Part shown: one piece after another, positions 23,973 to 33,019 of the stretch
Numbering within the stretch: the first letter of the stretch is position 1
How the letters are laid out: every line of letters starts with the position of its first letter
Assembly: GCF_002355655.1 (NCBI RefSeq)
Contig: NZ_AP017571.1
Location: forward strand, 1 to 64,000
Length of the DNA stretch: 64,000 nt
Source: Halorubrum trapanicum
GTDB taxonomy: Archaea; Halobacteriota; Halobacteria; Halobacteriales; Haloferacaceae
Reading direction: 5' to 3'
Position numbers and translations under genes: made by a program
Notes under the pieces: generated by a model
What the model was told of the DNA's origin: nothing
Databases searched by the model: none
The model's input: the letters and a program-made list of their open reading frames with translations, nothing else

Positions 23973-24389
23973 ATGAGTTACACAATACAAACCAAGATTG
24001 ATGGAGAGTTCGACGATGTCGTCGACGCAACGAATGCCGCGCTCAAAGACGAGGGATTCGGTGTTCTCTGTGACATCGACATTCAGGCGACGCTCAAGGA
24101 GAAACTCGGTGAGGAGTTCCGCCAGTATCGCATCCTCGGTGCGTGCAATCCTCCGCTGGCATACGAAGGGTTGAGTGTAGAAACTGAACTCGGTGCGCTC
24201 TTGCCCTGTAACGTCATCGTCTACGAGAACGATGACGGCGTCATCGTGGTGAGTGCGGTCGACCCGGAACAGTTAGTCGGGATCGCTGATAACGACGCGC
24301 TTGACTCCGTCGCGACCGAGGTCAGCGAACGATTCGACCGCGTACTGGCAGCCGTAACTGACGAGTTCGGATCCGCATCGGAGGCCTGA
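23973..24389 (+). CDS. DUF302 family protein
   Basis: This 138-residue soluble protein fits DUF302: YTIQTKIDGEFDDVVDATNAALKDEGFGVLCDIDIQATLKEKLG, then ILGACNPPLAYEGL and LLPCNVIVYE. The fold is a small alpha/beta domain. The two conserved cysteines (GACNPP and LPCNV) may bind metal, and DUF302 proteins often accompany copper or sulfur genes. I take the ATG at 23973; a GTG or ATG further upstream would add unrelated residues. It precedes a SHOCT gene by 6 bp. Confidence 0.78.
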   Translation: MSYTIQTKIDGEFDDVVDATNAALKDEGFGVLCDIDIQATLKEKLGEEFRQYRILGACNPPLAYEGLSVETELGALLPCNVIVYENDDGVIVVSAVDPEQLVGIADNDALDSVATEVSERFDRVLAAVTDEFGSASEA

Positions 24390-24395
24390 TCTCTG

Positions 24396-24749
24396 ATGGC
24401 ATCATCGGATCAACTGGATACGACGACGATACTGCTCATCGTCCTCGGAGCGTTCATCCTCCTTCCCTTGCTCACAATGGGTATGGGGTTCGGTGGGATG
24501 ATGGGATACGGAGGAATGATGGGCCAGTACGGTACCACAGGTGGTTGGTGGCCCCTCATCGGGATGCTCGTCCCGGTCATCTTCCTCCTTGCGCTTCTGG
24601 GCGGTGGATATCTCATCTTCCGGCGGATGAGCGAGACACAGACGTCTCATAATCCCGCGATGGAAGAGTTACGTCTGGCGTACGCTCGTGGCGATCTCAC
24701 GGACGAAGAGTTCGAAGCCCGACGAGAAAAGCTCGAACAATCAGAGTGA
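24396..24749 (+). CDS. SHOCT-domain membrane protein
   Basis: This 117-residue protein has one hydrophobic segment (about 10-30), a Gly/Met-rich stretch (MGMGFGGMMGYGGMMGQYG), a second membrane helix (about 52-75) and the SHOCT motif LAYARGDLTDEEFEARREKLE. It is 6 bp downstream of the DUF302 gene and probably co-transcribed. The Met-rich segment suits Cu(I) binding. Confidence 0.72.
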   Translation: MASSDQLDTTTILLIVLGAFILLPLLTMGMGFGGMMGYGGMMGQYGTTGGWWPLIGMLVPVIFLLALLGGGYLIFRRMSETQTSHNPAMEELRLAYARGDLTDEEFEARREKLEQSE

Positions 24750-24976
24750 CCACTACCCAAACCGCGTTTCACCCGTTTGAACACCTGCGGATCGACTCGA
24801 GGGTATCGAAACCAACCGTTCGGCAGCATCGTTCCGTTACATCGAAATGGTGTGCTCGATTCAGCATATGGTTATGAGTAGTAATGGGAACAAACGACAA
24901 GTTCGGAGTGAGTCACGTCCGAAGTCTTCGCACCAGTATCGCGCGTAGCTACCCACCGAAGAATGATCCAGACAAC

Positions 24977-25732
24977 ATGACACATCACAGCCGACGTCAA
25001 TTCTTAGGCATTGTCGGTGCCAGCGCAGTCGCCAGCACCGGCTTTGCTCAGTCAGCGAACGCACAGGAGACGCCCATCGTGGAGATGGGAAACAATTACT
25101 TCGACCCAATCGGCCTACGTGTTGATCCCGGGACAACCGTTCAATTTGAACTCGCAGCGGGGGCACATTCCGCTACGGCGTACGCAGATCGTATTCCGGA
25201 GGGCGCTTCCGCCTTCGATAGTGGGACGATCTCAGACGGGAGCTTCGAATATACGTTCGAAACGCCAGGGACGTATGATTACTACTGCATCCCGCACAAG
25301 TCGATTGGGATGGTCGGACGGATCGTAGTTGGCAGTCCTGGCGGACCGGCAGAGGAGGATTCAATCCCGGATGGAGAGGTCCCATCGAGTGAGGCGATTG
25401 TTGACCAGGGTACAGTCGCCTACGGCTCAAGCAGCGATGGAAGCGGGAATACTGGGGGTGGAATGATGGGACGAGGTGGTTCTGGAATGATGAGTGGCCG
25501 CAACGGAGGTGGAGTTGGAGGGCTACCAGCTGTTGGTGGCGTACTCGGAATGCTGGGCGTTCTCGGTGGCGGGCTCTACTGGCTTGGAAACCAAAAATCT
25601 CCTCAATCGACTACCGACGACTCAGCCAGAAAAACGCTCCAGAACCGCTATGCCAGGGGCGAAATTGACGAGGAGGAGTATAGACGTCGCCGTGAGCGAT
25701 TAGATGCTACTGATGAGGACATCTCCAACTGA
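24977..25732 (+). CDS. Halocyanin-like blue copper protein with SHOCT tail
   Basis: The start is set by the Tat signal (SRRQFLGIVGASAV) after the ATG at 24977. The 251-residue protein has a plastocyanin-type domain (about 32-118) with all four type-1 copper ligands: H64 in GAHSATAY, C104 and H107 in YYCIPHKSIGM, and M112. A long Ser/Gly/Met-rich linker (GGGMMGRGGSGMMSGRNGGG) leads to a membrane segment (about 187-207) and a C-terminal SHOCT motif (NRYARGEIDEEEYRRRR). It is exported and anchored, and may carry electrons or bind surface copper. The fusion of halocyanin to SHOCT links the SHOCT genes to copper. Confidence 0.82.
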   Translation: MTHHSRRQFLGIVGASAVASTGFAQSANAQETPIVEMGNNYFDPIGLRVDPGTTVQFELAAGAHSATAYADRIPEGASAFDSGTISDGSFEYTFETPGTYDYYCIPHKSIGMVGRIVVGSPGGPAEEDSIPDGEVPSSEAIVDQGTVAYGSSSDGSGNTGGGMMGRGGSGMMSGRNGGGVGGLPAVGGVLGMLGVLGGGLYWLGNQKSPQSTTDDSARKTLQNRYARGEIDEEEYRRRRERLDATDEDISN

Positions 25733-25976
25733 TTGCCACCGTGAGAGGGTGAACTCACCGGGGTCAAGTGATTCGGGGATTAGAGAATACCGCCCTCACC
25801 GATACCTTTGATTTCAGAACGATCCCGTGACTTGTTTTGTTCCATTTATGACTGATTTCTCTTGTGATCAACTCGCCTGTGTGGCTCGGTAGTAAACACC
25901 AATTGCGAGCACGGCTACGAGGAGAAGATATCCAGTAGCCCACACCAACGAGAGAGCCGTAGACTGAGTTGTTGAA
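25733..25976. other. Non-coding gap between convergent genes
   Basis: This 244-bp gap has no supported gene. On the minus strand, directly after the gene at 25977-26264, a frame encodes about 35 residues with one membrane helix (LVWATGYLLLVAVLAIGVYY) but has no start codon nearby. It could be a small membrane peptide with an unusual start or a decayed gene. Confidence 0.4.
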
Positions 25977-26264
25977 CTAGTCGTCCATGCCGGATGGGGT
26001 TTGGCCCGTAGTCGATCCCGACGGTGCCGACCCTGCGGCAAACTTGTAAACGGCGACGAGTCCCCAAATCACCAAGCCGAGCAGGATGATGCCCGCCCTA
26101 ATGTCGATGGGGACCACTGCAGCGTGTTCGATTGCTCCCTCGCTATCGACTGGGTGCCCGGCTCCCAGTAGCATGTCGAGCAGGCCGATCACGACGACGC
26201 CCAAGACAACCAAGCCACCGCCGACGTACATGGCGATTTGGTCTGCCGTTGATAAGTCACTCAT
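25977..26264 (-). CDS. Small two-helix membrane protein
   Basis: This 95-residue protein has two clear membrane helices (about 11-33 and 54-73) joined by an acidic loop (HPVDSEGAIEHAA). No family was recognised. Its start is 6 bp after the stop of the DoxX-like gene, so the two form an operon, and its function is probably tied to that protein. Confidence 0.65.
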   Translation of the reverse strand: MSDLSTADQIAMYVGGGLVVLGVVVIGLLDMLLGAGHPVDSEGAIEHAAVVPIDIRAGIILLGLVIWGLVAVYKFAAGSAPSGSTTGQTPSGMDD

Positions 26265-26270
26265 TGGTAG

Positions 26271-26804
26271 TCACCCGAGGAGTTTCCGTAATCGCGTGTT
26301 CTCGAACAGTTCCATCTCACGCAGGCGGTTATCGACTGCCAGGACGCCGCCCGCTCCGAGTGCCACAATGGTTCCGAAGACCATGATCCCAAGTAGTTCA
26401 CCCGTGACCATACCGTTGGCCCAGCCGCCACCGTAGCCGTTGATGAAGTAGAAGAACAGCATCATGAAGGCACCAAAGAAGGCGGCGGTCCTCGTGAGGA
26501 CACCGAGTATCAGCCCGAAACCGATGGCGGTTTGCCCAAGCGGTACCGCCACGTTGACGAACGCCAACAGGATGCCGTCGCTGAACGGCGTGACGAAGGG
26601 GGCGAGAATCGTGCCCTGAGCGGCTCCGCCGACGAACCAGCTGGCGTCGAAGGGCCACGCCCAGATCTTGTCAAGGCCGGCGTGGAGCATCCACCACCCG
26701 GCGGTCAGCCGAAGCAGCAGGATCCAATACGACAACCAGGCTCCTGAGACCGAGAACGACGTCTCAGTTCCGAGAAATCTCGTTCGAATGGATTGTGTTG
26801 ACAT
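26271..26804 (-). CDS. DoxX/DoxD-like membrane protein
   Basis: This 177-residue DoxX-family protein has four membrane segments. It shows the typical RLTAGWWMLHAGLDKIW opening, a VPLGQTAIGFGLILGVLTRTAAFFGAFMMLFFYF core and a short charged C terminus. DoxX proteins are linked to thiosulfate or quinone oxidation and to oxidative stress, but the substrate is unknown here. I chose the ATG at 26804 over a GTG 12 bp upstream. A second DoxX protein is encoded at 41144-41704. Confidence 0.78.
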   Translation of the reverse strand: MSTQSIRTRFLGTETSFSVSGAWLSYWILLLRLTAGWWMLHAGLDKIWAWPFDASWFVGGAAQGTILAPFVTPFSDGILLAFVNVAVPLGQTAIGFGLILGVLTRTAAFFGAFMMLFFYFINGYGGGWANGMVTGELLGIMVFGTIVALGAGGVLAVDNRLREMELFENTRLRKLLG

Positions 26805-27297
26805 GGCATACTTCACCTCACGACTGAGTTTATCAGAAGTGGTAAAAAGATTGGTGGTGGTTCGTGATCTCTAAGAGTCGGGGCTCATTGCAGGAACGCG
26901 GGTGTCAGAGGTGAGTTGGATGATCCTCAAGAAGGAATTCGGTCACCCTCAACGCACTGATTGTGTGCTGGGGCATGTAAGCAGGAGCACCGATGAAGCT
27001 GAGCCCACCGATTTCTGGATTTCGGAAAATTCTGTTTGAGGGACTGAATTCATCTACTGATCTAATCCTTTGTACTTACCGATCCTCTCAGTAGCTAACA
27101 GATTCTGAGAATTTGGCTCTGTTGAAATCCTCTTCTCCAGATACATTGTAGCGTGAATCGCGGCCTCACTACACGTACGCATTTCGCAGTATGTCACCTA
27201 CCGTCTCCCGCAGAGGAATCGTGTAGCACGGGAGAGGATGTTCTACTGGGATCGCGTTGCGGCATTATTTTGTACCGGAAACAGGAACGCGTCGCTT
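26805..27297. other. Long intergenic region without a supported gene
   Basis: These 493 bp have only weak, interrupted frames. A TATA-like TTATTTTG at about 27265-27272 precedes the next ATG (27298) by about 27 bp. The stretch near 27112-27160 (CTCTGTTGAAATCC) reminds me of an insertion-sequence end, but no transposase remnant could be read. Confidence 0.4.
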
Positions 27298-27594
27298 ATG
27301 GTCCCCTATATCAGCGAGGTGCTGTTCAACGAGCCACAAGGCCGTCGTATGGCACTCTTTCAGTTCGGCGTGTCGCTTACCTTCTTGTGCATGTTCGTGT
27401 ACGCTTGGAGCGTCGGCGACGCTGGCGAAACCCGGTGGTTACTATTTATGGTCGTCGGAACTGCGCTGTCCGGAATCGCCGAGTCCCTCCCAGAGACCCA
27501 GCTACAGGCGGTAGGCGTACTCCGTTCCGCGGCGATCCTCGTATTGCTGTGCATCGTCGCTACTCCCTTTCTCGATCTCGAATTAATTATCTGA
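27298..27594 (+). CDS. Small membrane protein
   Basis: This 98-residue protein starts at the ATG at 27298, placed because of the TATA-like element 26-33 bp upstream; a frame from 27238 would add 20 residues. It has three hydrophobic segments (RMALFQFGVSLTFLCMFVYAW, LLFMVVGTALSGIAE and AAILVLLCIVATPFLDL). No family was recognised. It ends 36 bp before the ISH8-like element, which landed downstream without cutting it. Confidence 0.6.
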   Translation: MVPYISEVLFNEPQGRRMALFQFGVSLTFLCMFVYAWSVGDAGETRWLLFMVVGTALSGIAESLPETQLQAVGVLRSAAILVLLCIVATPFLDLELII

Positions 27595-27620
27595 AGAGAA
27601 CCGTCGGTCTTGTTGTTCTC

Positions 27621-27630
27621 TCTACTGATC
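27621..27630. repeat. Left target-site duplication
   Basis: TCTACTGATC lies immediately left of the insertion sequence and is repeated exactly at 29034-29043. Confidence 0.92.
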
Positions 27631-29033
27631 CATCCGTCTTTAGTTAGGAGACGAACCGCGTGACAGTGGCGGCTTATCGAGGCTACTTTTCGGAAGGAAT
27701 GAGGAGGTGTCGAGTGTGCACAACGAAACCTCCTCATCACGGATTATGCGTCGGCTCACTACACTGTTTCCCTCCGAGTTCCTCGAAGAGCACGCCGAGG
27801 AACTCGGCGTGGTCGAACGCGACCGCAAGCTCCAGATTCCCGTCTTCGTCTGGGCATTCGTGTTCGGCTTCGCCGCAGGCGAACGCCGAACACTCGCAGG
27901 GTTTCGACGCAGCTACAACTCCACAGCTGACGAGCCGATCTCACCGGGTGGGTTCTATCAGCGGTTGACGCCGACGCTCGCGGAGTACTTCCGCGACCTC
28001 GTCGAGCACGGTCTCGACGAGGTCGCTGTTCCCGACACTGTTGACGTTGACATCGACCGATTCAGTGATGTAATGATCGCTGATGGAACGGTGTTGCGGT
28101 TACACGAGTTTCTCGCTGATCAGTTCGAAGCCCGCCACGAGGAGCAGGCTGGAGCGAAGCTCCACCTGCTCCACAATGCCACTGAACAGACGATTGAACG
28201 GATCGACGTTACCGACGAGAAAGCACACGACAGCACGCTGTTCAAGACAGGGTCGTGGCTTGAGAACCGCCTCGTATTGTTCGACCTCGCGTACTTCAAG
28301 TACCGACGGTTTGCGCGGATCGACGAGAACGGCGGCTCCTTCGTGAGCCGGCTGAAACAGAACGCGAATCCGGTGATTACGGATGAATTACGGGAATGGC
28401 GCGGCCGCGCCATTCCCTTGGAGGGCAAGCAACTCCGTGATGTGCTCGACGATCTCGACCGGACGTACATCGATGTGGAAGTCGAAGTCGAGTTCAAGCG
28501 CGGGCCGTACAACGGGACGCGGTCGCTGGATACGAAGCGGTTCCGCGTCGTCGGCGTCCGCGACGAGGACGCCGACGACTACCATCTATACGTGACAAAT
28601 CTGTCGCGAGAGGAGTTCTTTCCGGCGGATTTAGCGCAGATCTACCGGTGTCGGTGGGAAGTGGAGTTGCTGTTCCGTGAGTTGAAGACGCAGTACGACC
28701 TGGACGAGTTCGACACGAGCAACGAGCACGTGGTGAAGATCTTGCTGTACGCAGCGTTGCTGTCACTGCTTGTGAGCCGTGATCTGTTGGATCTGGTCAC
28801 CGAGCAGGCGGATGATGAGCTCGTGTTTCCACCGGAACGCTGGGCGGCGACCTTCCGGTCGCACGCCCAGCTCATCCTCCACGAACTCGGTGAGCACCTC
28901 GGTTATTCGCCACCGCCGCTGTTGGAGCGGCTGATCGAGGACGCACAGAAGATCCACAAGCAACGACCGATCTTACAAGAGACGCTCGCTACCGCTACAC
29001 AACCGAGGTGTGAGTCTTAACTAAAGACGAATG
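27631..29033 (+). mobile_element. Complete ISH8-like insertion sequence (IS4 family)
   Basis: The 1403-bp element starts CATCCGTCTTTAGTTAGGA (27631-27649). Its right end, read on the minus strand, is CATTCGTCTTTAGTTAAGA (29015-29033), so the terminal repeats match at 17 of 19 positions. Exact 10-bp copies of TCTACTGATC flank it. One long transposase gene fills it, and its stop codon is inside the right terminal repeat. Size, ends and target duplication fit the haloarchaeal ISH8 group. With ends and duplication intact it is probably a recent insertion. Confidence 0.93.
27707..29020 (+). CDS. ISH8-like transposase (DDE, IS4 family)
   Basis: The 437-residue transposase starts at a GTG at 27707 preceded by GAGGAG. 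An ATG at 27746 (MRRLTTLFPSEF) is an equally likely start and gives 424 residues. Catalytic regions are visible: the first aspartate in VMIADGTVLRL, the second in LVLFDLAYFKYRRF, and the IS4 YREK signature in IYRCRWEVELLFRELKTQY with the catalytic glutamate. No frameshift or internal stop was seen, so the element could be active. Confidence 0.93.
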   Translation: MSSVHNETSSSRIMRRLTTLFPSEFLEEHAEELGVVERDRKLQIPVFVWAFVFGFAAGERRTLAGFRRSYNSTADEPISPGGFYQRLTPTLAEYFRDLVEHGLDEVAVPDTVDVDIDRFSDVMIADGTVLRLHEFLADQFEARHEEQAGAKLHLLHNATEQTIERIDVTDEKAHDSTLFKTGSWLENRLVLFDLAYFKYRRFARIDENGGSFVSRLKQNANPVITDELREWRGRAIPLEGKQLRDVLDDLDRTYIDVEVEVEFKRGPYNGTRSLDTKRFRVVGVRDEDADDYHLYVTNLSREEFFPADLAQIYRCRWEVELLFRELKTQYDLDEFDTSNEHVVKILLYAALLSLLVSRDLLDLVTEQADDELVFPPERWAATFRSHAQLILHELGEHLGYSPPPLLERLIEDAQKIHKQRPILQETLATATQPRCES

Positions 29034-29043
29034 TCTACTGATC
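29034..29043. repeat. Right target-site duplication
   Basis: This is an exact copy of TCTACTGATC at 27621-27630, directly right of the insertion sequence. Confidence 0.92.
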
Positions 29044-29336
29044 TTTCCCGACGAGCTTATTGACCATGGTAGGGACAATTCGCAGTGGTACTCTCCACCG
29101 AAGATGTCATAGAACCGTTCACAAGGAGGTTGATCTCAGAGCTGTTAATGGTGAATTGCCTGCTCAGGAGGCCTGCGAACTTATCACTGGTACCTCTGTC
29201 ATTTATGTCGTATAGCAGCGCAATGCTGGATACAGACACAGAGCGACCCCAGGATATTATCATTTCAAGAATAGTTAGAATGGGGGCGAGTCGATACAAC
29301 AGTATTGTTTTCCCATCTCTTGTACAAACTCGACTA
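29044..29336. other. Region between the insertion sequence and the isomerase gene
   Basis: This stretch of about 290 bp is non-coding or decayed. A 49-codon frame (29066-29215) and an 80-codon frame on the other strand (29057-29299) exist, but neither has a recognised motif. The AT-rich segment at about 29300-29312 is a plausible TATA element for the isomerase gene. Confidence 0.4.
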
Positions 29337-30419
29337 ATGACGGCGCAGGACTCCTCGGAGACTGAAGACCGAAAAGACGACCACCTTCAAATCGTTCAGG
29401 AGCGGGACGTCGAAACGACAGGGACGGGCTTTGACGACGTCCGACTCATCCATAACGCGCTTCCGGAACTCGATTACGACGCGATCGACCCCTCCATCGA
29501 CTTTCTGGGTCACGACCTATCTGCCCCAATCTTCATCGAGAGCATGACTGGCGGGCACCAGAACACGACGGAGATTAATCGGGCGCTGGCCCGGGCCGCC
29601 AGCGAGACCGGTATCGCCATGGGTCTCGGTAGCCAGCGAGCAGGCCTCGAACTCGACGACGAACGCGTCCTTGAATCGTACACGGTCGTCCGCGATGCTG
29701 CACCCGATGCGTTCATCTACGGGAACCTCGGCGCTGCACAGCTTCGAGAGTACGACATCGAGATGGTCGAGCAGGCAGTCAAGATGATTAACGCCGACGC
29801 GCTCGCGGTCCACCTGAACTTCCTCCAGGAAGCCACTCAACCTGAAGGCGATGTCGATGGGCGGAACTGTGTAGCTGCGGTTGAACGAGTGTCCGAGGCA
29901 CTCTCGGTGCCGATTATCGTCAAGGAAACGGGCAACGGAATTTCCGGGGAGACTGCCCGAGAGCTGACTGCGGCAGGCGTTGACGCGATTGACGTCGCTG
30001 GAAAAGGTGGGACGACTTGGTCCGGGATCGAGGCCTATCGCGCAGCAGCCGCGAACGCGCCGCGACAGCAACGAATCGGCACCCTGTTCCGAGAATGGGG
30101 CATCCCAACCGCTGCAAGCACGATCGAGTGTGTTGCCGAACACGACTGCGTAATTGCGAGTGGTGGTGTACGAACGGGATTGGACGTGGCAAAAGCGATT
30201 GCCCTGGGTGCCCACGCCGGCGGGTTGGCGAAACCGTTCCTGAAACCAGCTACAGACGGGCCAGACGCTGTCATCGAACGAGTCAAGGACCTGATCGCCG
30301 AGCTGCGGACAGCGATGTTCGTCACCGGCTCGGGGTCGATCGACGAGCTTCAGCAGGTGGAATACGTGTTGCACGGAGAGACGCGCGAGTACGTGGAACA
30401 ACGAACCAGTAGCGAGTAA
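29337..30419 (+). CDS. fni: Type 2 isopentenyl-diphosphate isomerase
   Basis: This FMN- and NADPH-dependent enzyme interconverts isopentenyl and dimethylallyl diphosphate, the entry step to archaeal lipids and carotenoids. I start at the ATG at 29337 ([10 protein letters not shown]), giving 360 residues, because the longer frame reads non-coding sequence. Family marks include [62 protein letters not shown] and the phosphate-binding [19 protein letters not shown]. It is next to a lipid reductase gene on the opposite strand. It may be an extra copy of a chromosomal gene; that cannot be told from the window. Confidence 0.93.
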   Translation: MTAQDSSETEDRKDDHLQIVQERDVETTGTGFDDVRLIHNALPELDYDAIDPSIDFLGHDLSAPIFIESMTGGHQNTTEINRALARAASETGIAMGLGSQRAGLELDDERVLESYTVVRDAAPDAFIYGNLGAAQLREYDIEMVEQAVKMINADALAVHLNFLQEATQPEGDVDGRNCVAAVERVSEALSVPIIVKETGNGISGETARELTAAGVDAIDVAGKGGTTWSGIEAYRAAAANAPRQQRIGTLFREWGIPTAASTIECVAEHDCVIASGGVRTGLDVAKAIALGAHAGGLAKPFLKPATDGPDAVIERVKDLIAELRTAMFVTGSGSIDELQQVEYVLHGETREYVEQRTSSE

Positions 30420-30575
30420 TACCGAATTCTCCAGTCTCAGCAGGATAGATAGAACAACATCGGGAAAGAGAGAGCCGACTCCGATATCTGTCCAACCTGT
30501 ACTGACCGCAGCGGGCACCGAAGCTATCATCCTCTAAGGATTTCAACAGAGCCGAGAATTTAACTCGAGTGGATA
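30420..30575. other. Gap between convergent genes
   Basis: No gene or clear terminator was seen; the two lipid genes converge here. Confidence 0.4.
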
Positions 30576-31751
30576 TCAATCAATTAACTCCCACTGGTTA
30601 GTCATTCCTCCATAGACACGGTTTAAAACTCGTCGTCTCGAGAAAATACGGGCAAATAAAACAGGGTGGCGGAGGAGACGCAGTAGAACTGCACTCGGAG
30701 ACCGGTCAACGTCTTCAATATCGATCCCGGCAGCGGCACGAATTGCTGCTCCCAGAACCTTGGGATTACGAGTTTCAAGAAAGTATCTCACAACTGTGGC
30801 GAAAATGTACTCCGTTTTCATCCTCTGATATAATCTATCAGGATAATTGCGTAATTGGCTTCTGTTAGCCAGCTCTGCGGCCAAGAATCCCGATTCAACG
30901 GCCTGTGAGATCCCCTTTCCGGTGAGTCGGTTTGCTATACCTGCAGCATCACCCACTCGTACGACTGAATGCTCCGGTAGATGGGTTCTGTCGGGATCAA
31001 GGCTTGGTCCCTCGGGAATGATTGCGACGTTCGTCCGTTCCTGCGACGGGACTGGCCACCCATTCCGCTCACAGGCTTCCCTCAATGCCTTCATATAATC
31101 ATTAGGCCGGTCACTGACCGTCCAGCCGATACCAACGTTGGCTCGTTGCGATGTCTTCGGGAATGCCCACGAGTACCCTGTATAGTTCTCCAGAATTATC
31201 CGGCTGTTCGGGTACAACTCGGTGAAGTCCCCTTCGACATCACTGTTAAGCGCTACCATATATCCTGAATACTCGTTGGTTGTTCCGAGCGCTTTACTAG
31301 AGAGTGATGGCTGACCGGTTGCATCAACGACGAGATCATACTCATCGGTGAACTCGTGGAAATCTGTCCGTGTGATAGACTGGTTTTCGTGGATGTCAAC
31401 ACCCTTCTCTGAGAGTTGTTCTGCCCAGGACTGCTCAACGACATTTCGGTCCGTTATATATGTATCCGCAGCAGGAAAGGTGCCGGCTCCAGTGCGGTGG
31501 CGATCGGCGTCGATTCCGTCATACACCTCCACTTCCATCGCTGGCAGCGGGTTGAGAAAGCCGTTCTCTACAGTCGGTTCGAGTGGGATCTTCGATACCG
31601 CTGTCATCGCTTCTCCGCAATTAACGCCTTTGCTATCGTAGGACTGCCGCTCATATAGTTCGACGACGAATCCAGCGTCGTCGAATCCAGCAGCTGCTGC
31701 AAGCCCGGCCATCCCTCCACCTATTACCGCAATTTTGGACGTTCGAGTCAT
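30576..31751 (-). CDS. Geranylgeranyl reductase family FAD protein
   Basis: This 391-residue flavoprotein has an N-terminal FAD-binding motif (IAVIGGGMAGLAAAAGF), the family segment GVNCGEAM, the middle YSWAFPKTSQRANVGIGW and the second FAD motif VVRVGDAAGIANRLTGKGISQAVESG. These enzymes reduce isoprenoid chains of archaeal lipids, quinones or related compounds. I start at the ATG at 31751. It is the last gene of a minus-strand run beginning with copA (copA, HTH, DUF63, this gene), so it may be co-transcribed with the copper pump. The exact substrate is not readable. Confidence 0.85.
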   Translation of the reverse strand: MTRTSKIAVIGGGMAGLAAAAGFDDAGFVVELYERQSYDSKGVNCGEAMTAVSKIPLEPTVENGFLNPLPAMEVEVYDGIDADRHRTGAGTFPAADTYITDRNVVEQSWAEQLSEKGVDIHENQSITRTDFHEFTDEYDLVVDATGQPSLSSKALGTTNEYSGYMVALNSDVEGDFTELYPNSRIILENYTGYSWAFPKTSQRANVGIGWTVSDRPNDYMKALREACERNGWPVPSQERTNVAIIPEGPSLDPDRTHLPEHSVVRVGDAAGIANRLTGKGISQAVESGFLAAELANRSQLRNYPDRLYQRMKTEYIFATVVRYFLETRNPKVLGAAIRAAAGIDIEDVDRSPSAVLLRLLRHPVLFARIFSRRRVLNRVYGGMTNQWELID

Positions 31752-31779
31752 CGGTTTTTGCCAATCTTTGAGGCCATCG

Positions 31780-32781
31780 TTAAGCTCCCAACAGCATCCG
31801 AAGTGACCCACGAACGCCCATCGGGAGTCCGATCGCTCCGATGAAGAACGTCATAAGCCACCACCACGTGTGATTCATCTCCTCTTTCGCATCGGCGAGA
31901 TACCACACGATGCCGACAGTCACGACGAGTTTCAGCACGAACGTCGATCCGGAGAATCCAGTCGCCTGGTACACGAGATTCGTCACGACCAGCTTTGGGG
32001 AGTAGCCGAGGAACGTCACACCGATGAGATTCTGCGCAGCGTCCCACAACTGGCCGAAAACGGCCAGCAGAATTAGCGGGTGTCGAAGGTGGGTGATATT
32101 GGCGAAACTCGTGCCCCAGTAGTAGAGTGCGGTTACGCCGAGCGCTATCCCCGTCGTCGCGACAGGAACCCATAGGCGGAGTGGGGTCGATGTCGAGAGG
32201 CCGTGCCAAACAGCCCACCAGACGGCCCCGACAGCCCACACCGACCCGACGAGCCCGACTGTTAGCGGGATAGATCCGATATTTTGGTCACGCAAGAGTG
32301 CACCGACACCGAGCGCGAGGATGGTGACAGCGGTGACGACGATGTAAATCGATGGCGTGATGAACCACACCGCGTAGTCCCCGAGCAGCCCGAGATCCTC
32401 GAGGGCGCGCATCGCCCCACCTGCGATGATGATCGGAGCGAACCCGTAGGCCAGTCGTGCGTCGAACGTGACGTCGAGTTGGTCGAGATACGCACGTAGT
32501 CCGGGGAGGCTGTATACGACTGCCGCGAGGTAGATTACCGTGTTCACCGCGTTGTAGCCCTGGACAGCACGAATCCCCTCGTGCGTGACTGGCTGACCGG
32601 CCGCATCGGCGACGACTGGTCCCCAGAGATACTGCCAGATGAACCGGTCGTAGACCAACGTCGGAAACACGAGGATGCCCCCACCGAGAAGGACGAGCGG
32701 GGCCAGCAGGTACAGCGCCCACCACTCGCGTGAGCCGGTCTCCGGAAGGACAGTCTCGACGCGGCGGGTGACAGTACTCAC
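31780..32781 (-). CDS. DUF63-type membrane protein
   Basis: I start at the GTG at 32781, whose GTGA overlaps the stop of the upstream HTH gene; a longer frame would overlap that gene fully. The 333-residue protein has about eight membrane helices and fits archaeal DUF63: an early WWALYLLAPLVLLGGGILVFPTLVYDRFIW, the charged central YGFAPIIIAGGAMRALEDLG, and PLILLAVFGQLWDAAQNLIG. Function is unknown. It sits between an HTH gene and the lipid reductase gene in the copA run. Confidence 0.78.
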   Translation of the reverse strand: MSTVTRRVETVLPETGSREWWALYLLAPLVLLGGGILVFPTLVYDRFIWQYLWGPVVADAAGQPVTHEGIRAVQGYNAVNTVIYLAAVVYSLPGLRAYLDQLDVTFDARLAYGFAPIIIAGGAMRALEDLGLLGDYAVWFITPSIYIVVTAVTILALGVGALLRDQNIGSIPLTVGLVGSVWAVGAVWWAVWHGLSTSTPLRLWVPVATTGIALGVTALYYWGTSFANITHLRHPLILLAVFGQLWDAAQNLIGVTFLGYSPKLVVTNLVYQATGFSGSTFVLKLVVTVGIVWYLADAKEEMNHTWWWLMTFFIGAIGLPMGVRGSLRMLLGA

Positions 32782-33002
32782 GACCCGTTCACCTCCAATC
32801 GCCACGTCGTGCTTTTCGAGCGCCCCCACTGTTCGAGTGAAACGATTGTGAGTTCGTCCTGGAGCTGGCTGAGGTACTGCGCGACTGCCTTGGGAGATCC
32901 GTCGAGGTCGCTGGCAATCTCGCGAGCCCGGAGGTATGTCGGTTCGCTACTGGCTGTCTCGACGAGGTACCTTCGAACCGTGTGCCGGGAAATATTCGAC
33001 AT
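32778..33002 (-). CDS. Small winged-helix protein
   Basis: Starting at the ATG at 33002 (MSNISRHTVRRYL), this 74-residue protein is a compact winged helix (TYLRAREIASDLDGSPKAVAQYLSQLQDEL then a wing, WGRSKSTTWRLE). Such small proteins are common in haloarchaea and are assumed to be regulators. It lies 17 bp after copA on the same strand and overlaps the DUF63 gene by 4 bp (GTGA). Confidence 0.72.
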   Translation of the reverse strand: MSNISRHTVRRYLVETASSEPTYLRAREIASDLDGSPKAVAQYLSQLQDELTIVSLEQWGRSKSTTWRLEVNGS

Positions 33003-33019
33003 TGATCTAGAGGTGACGG

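Noticed and set aside
25866-25976. A frame encoding one membrane helix just after the gene at 25977
   Set aside because: No start codon is available in frame close by; mentioned only as content of the gap.
27112-27160. Possible end of another insertion sequence
   Set aside because: Only a short CTCTGTTGAAATCC-like similarity from memory; no matching second end or transposase remnant was found in the gap.
27153-27647. A 164-codon plus frame overlapping the small membrane gene
   Set aside because: It is Arg-rich with no family and runs through the target duplication into the insertion sequence; the 27298 frame has membrane helices and a TATA element.
29057-29299. An 80-codon minus frame between the insertion sequence and fni
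   Set aside because: It shows no motif, an atypical non-acidic composition, and no promoter was seen.
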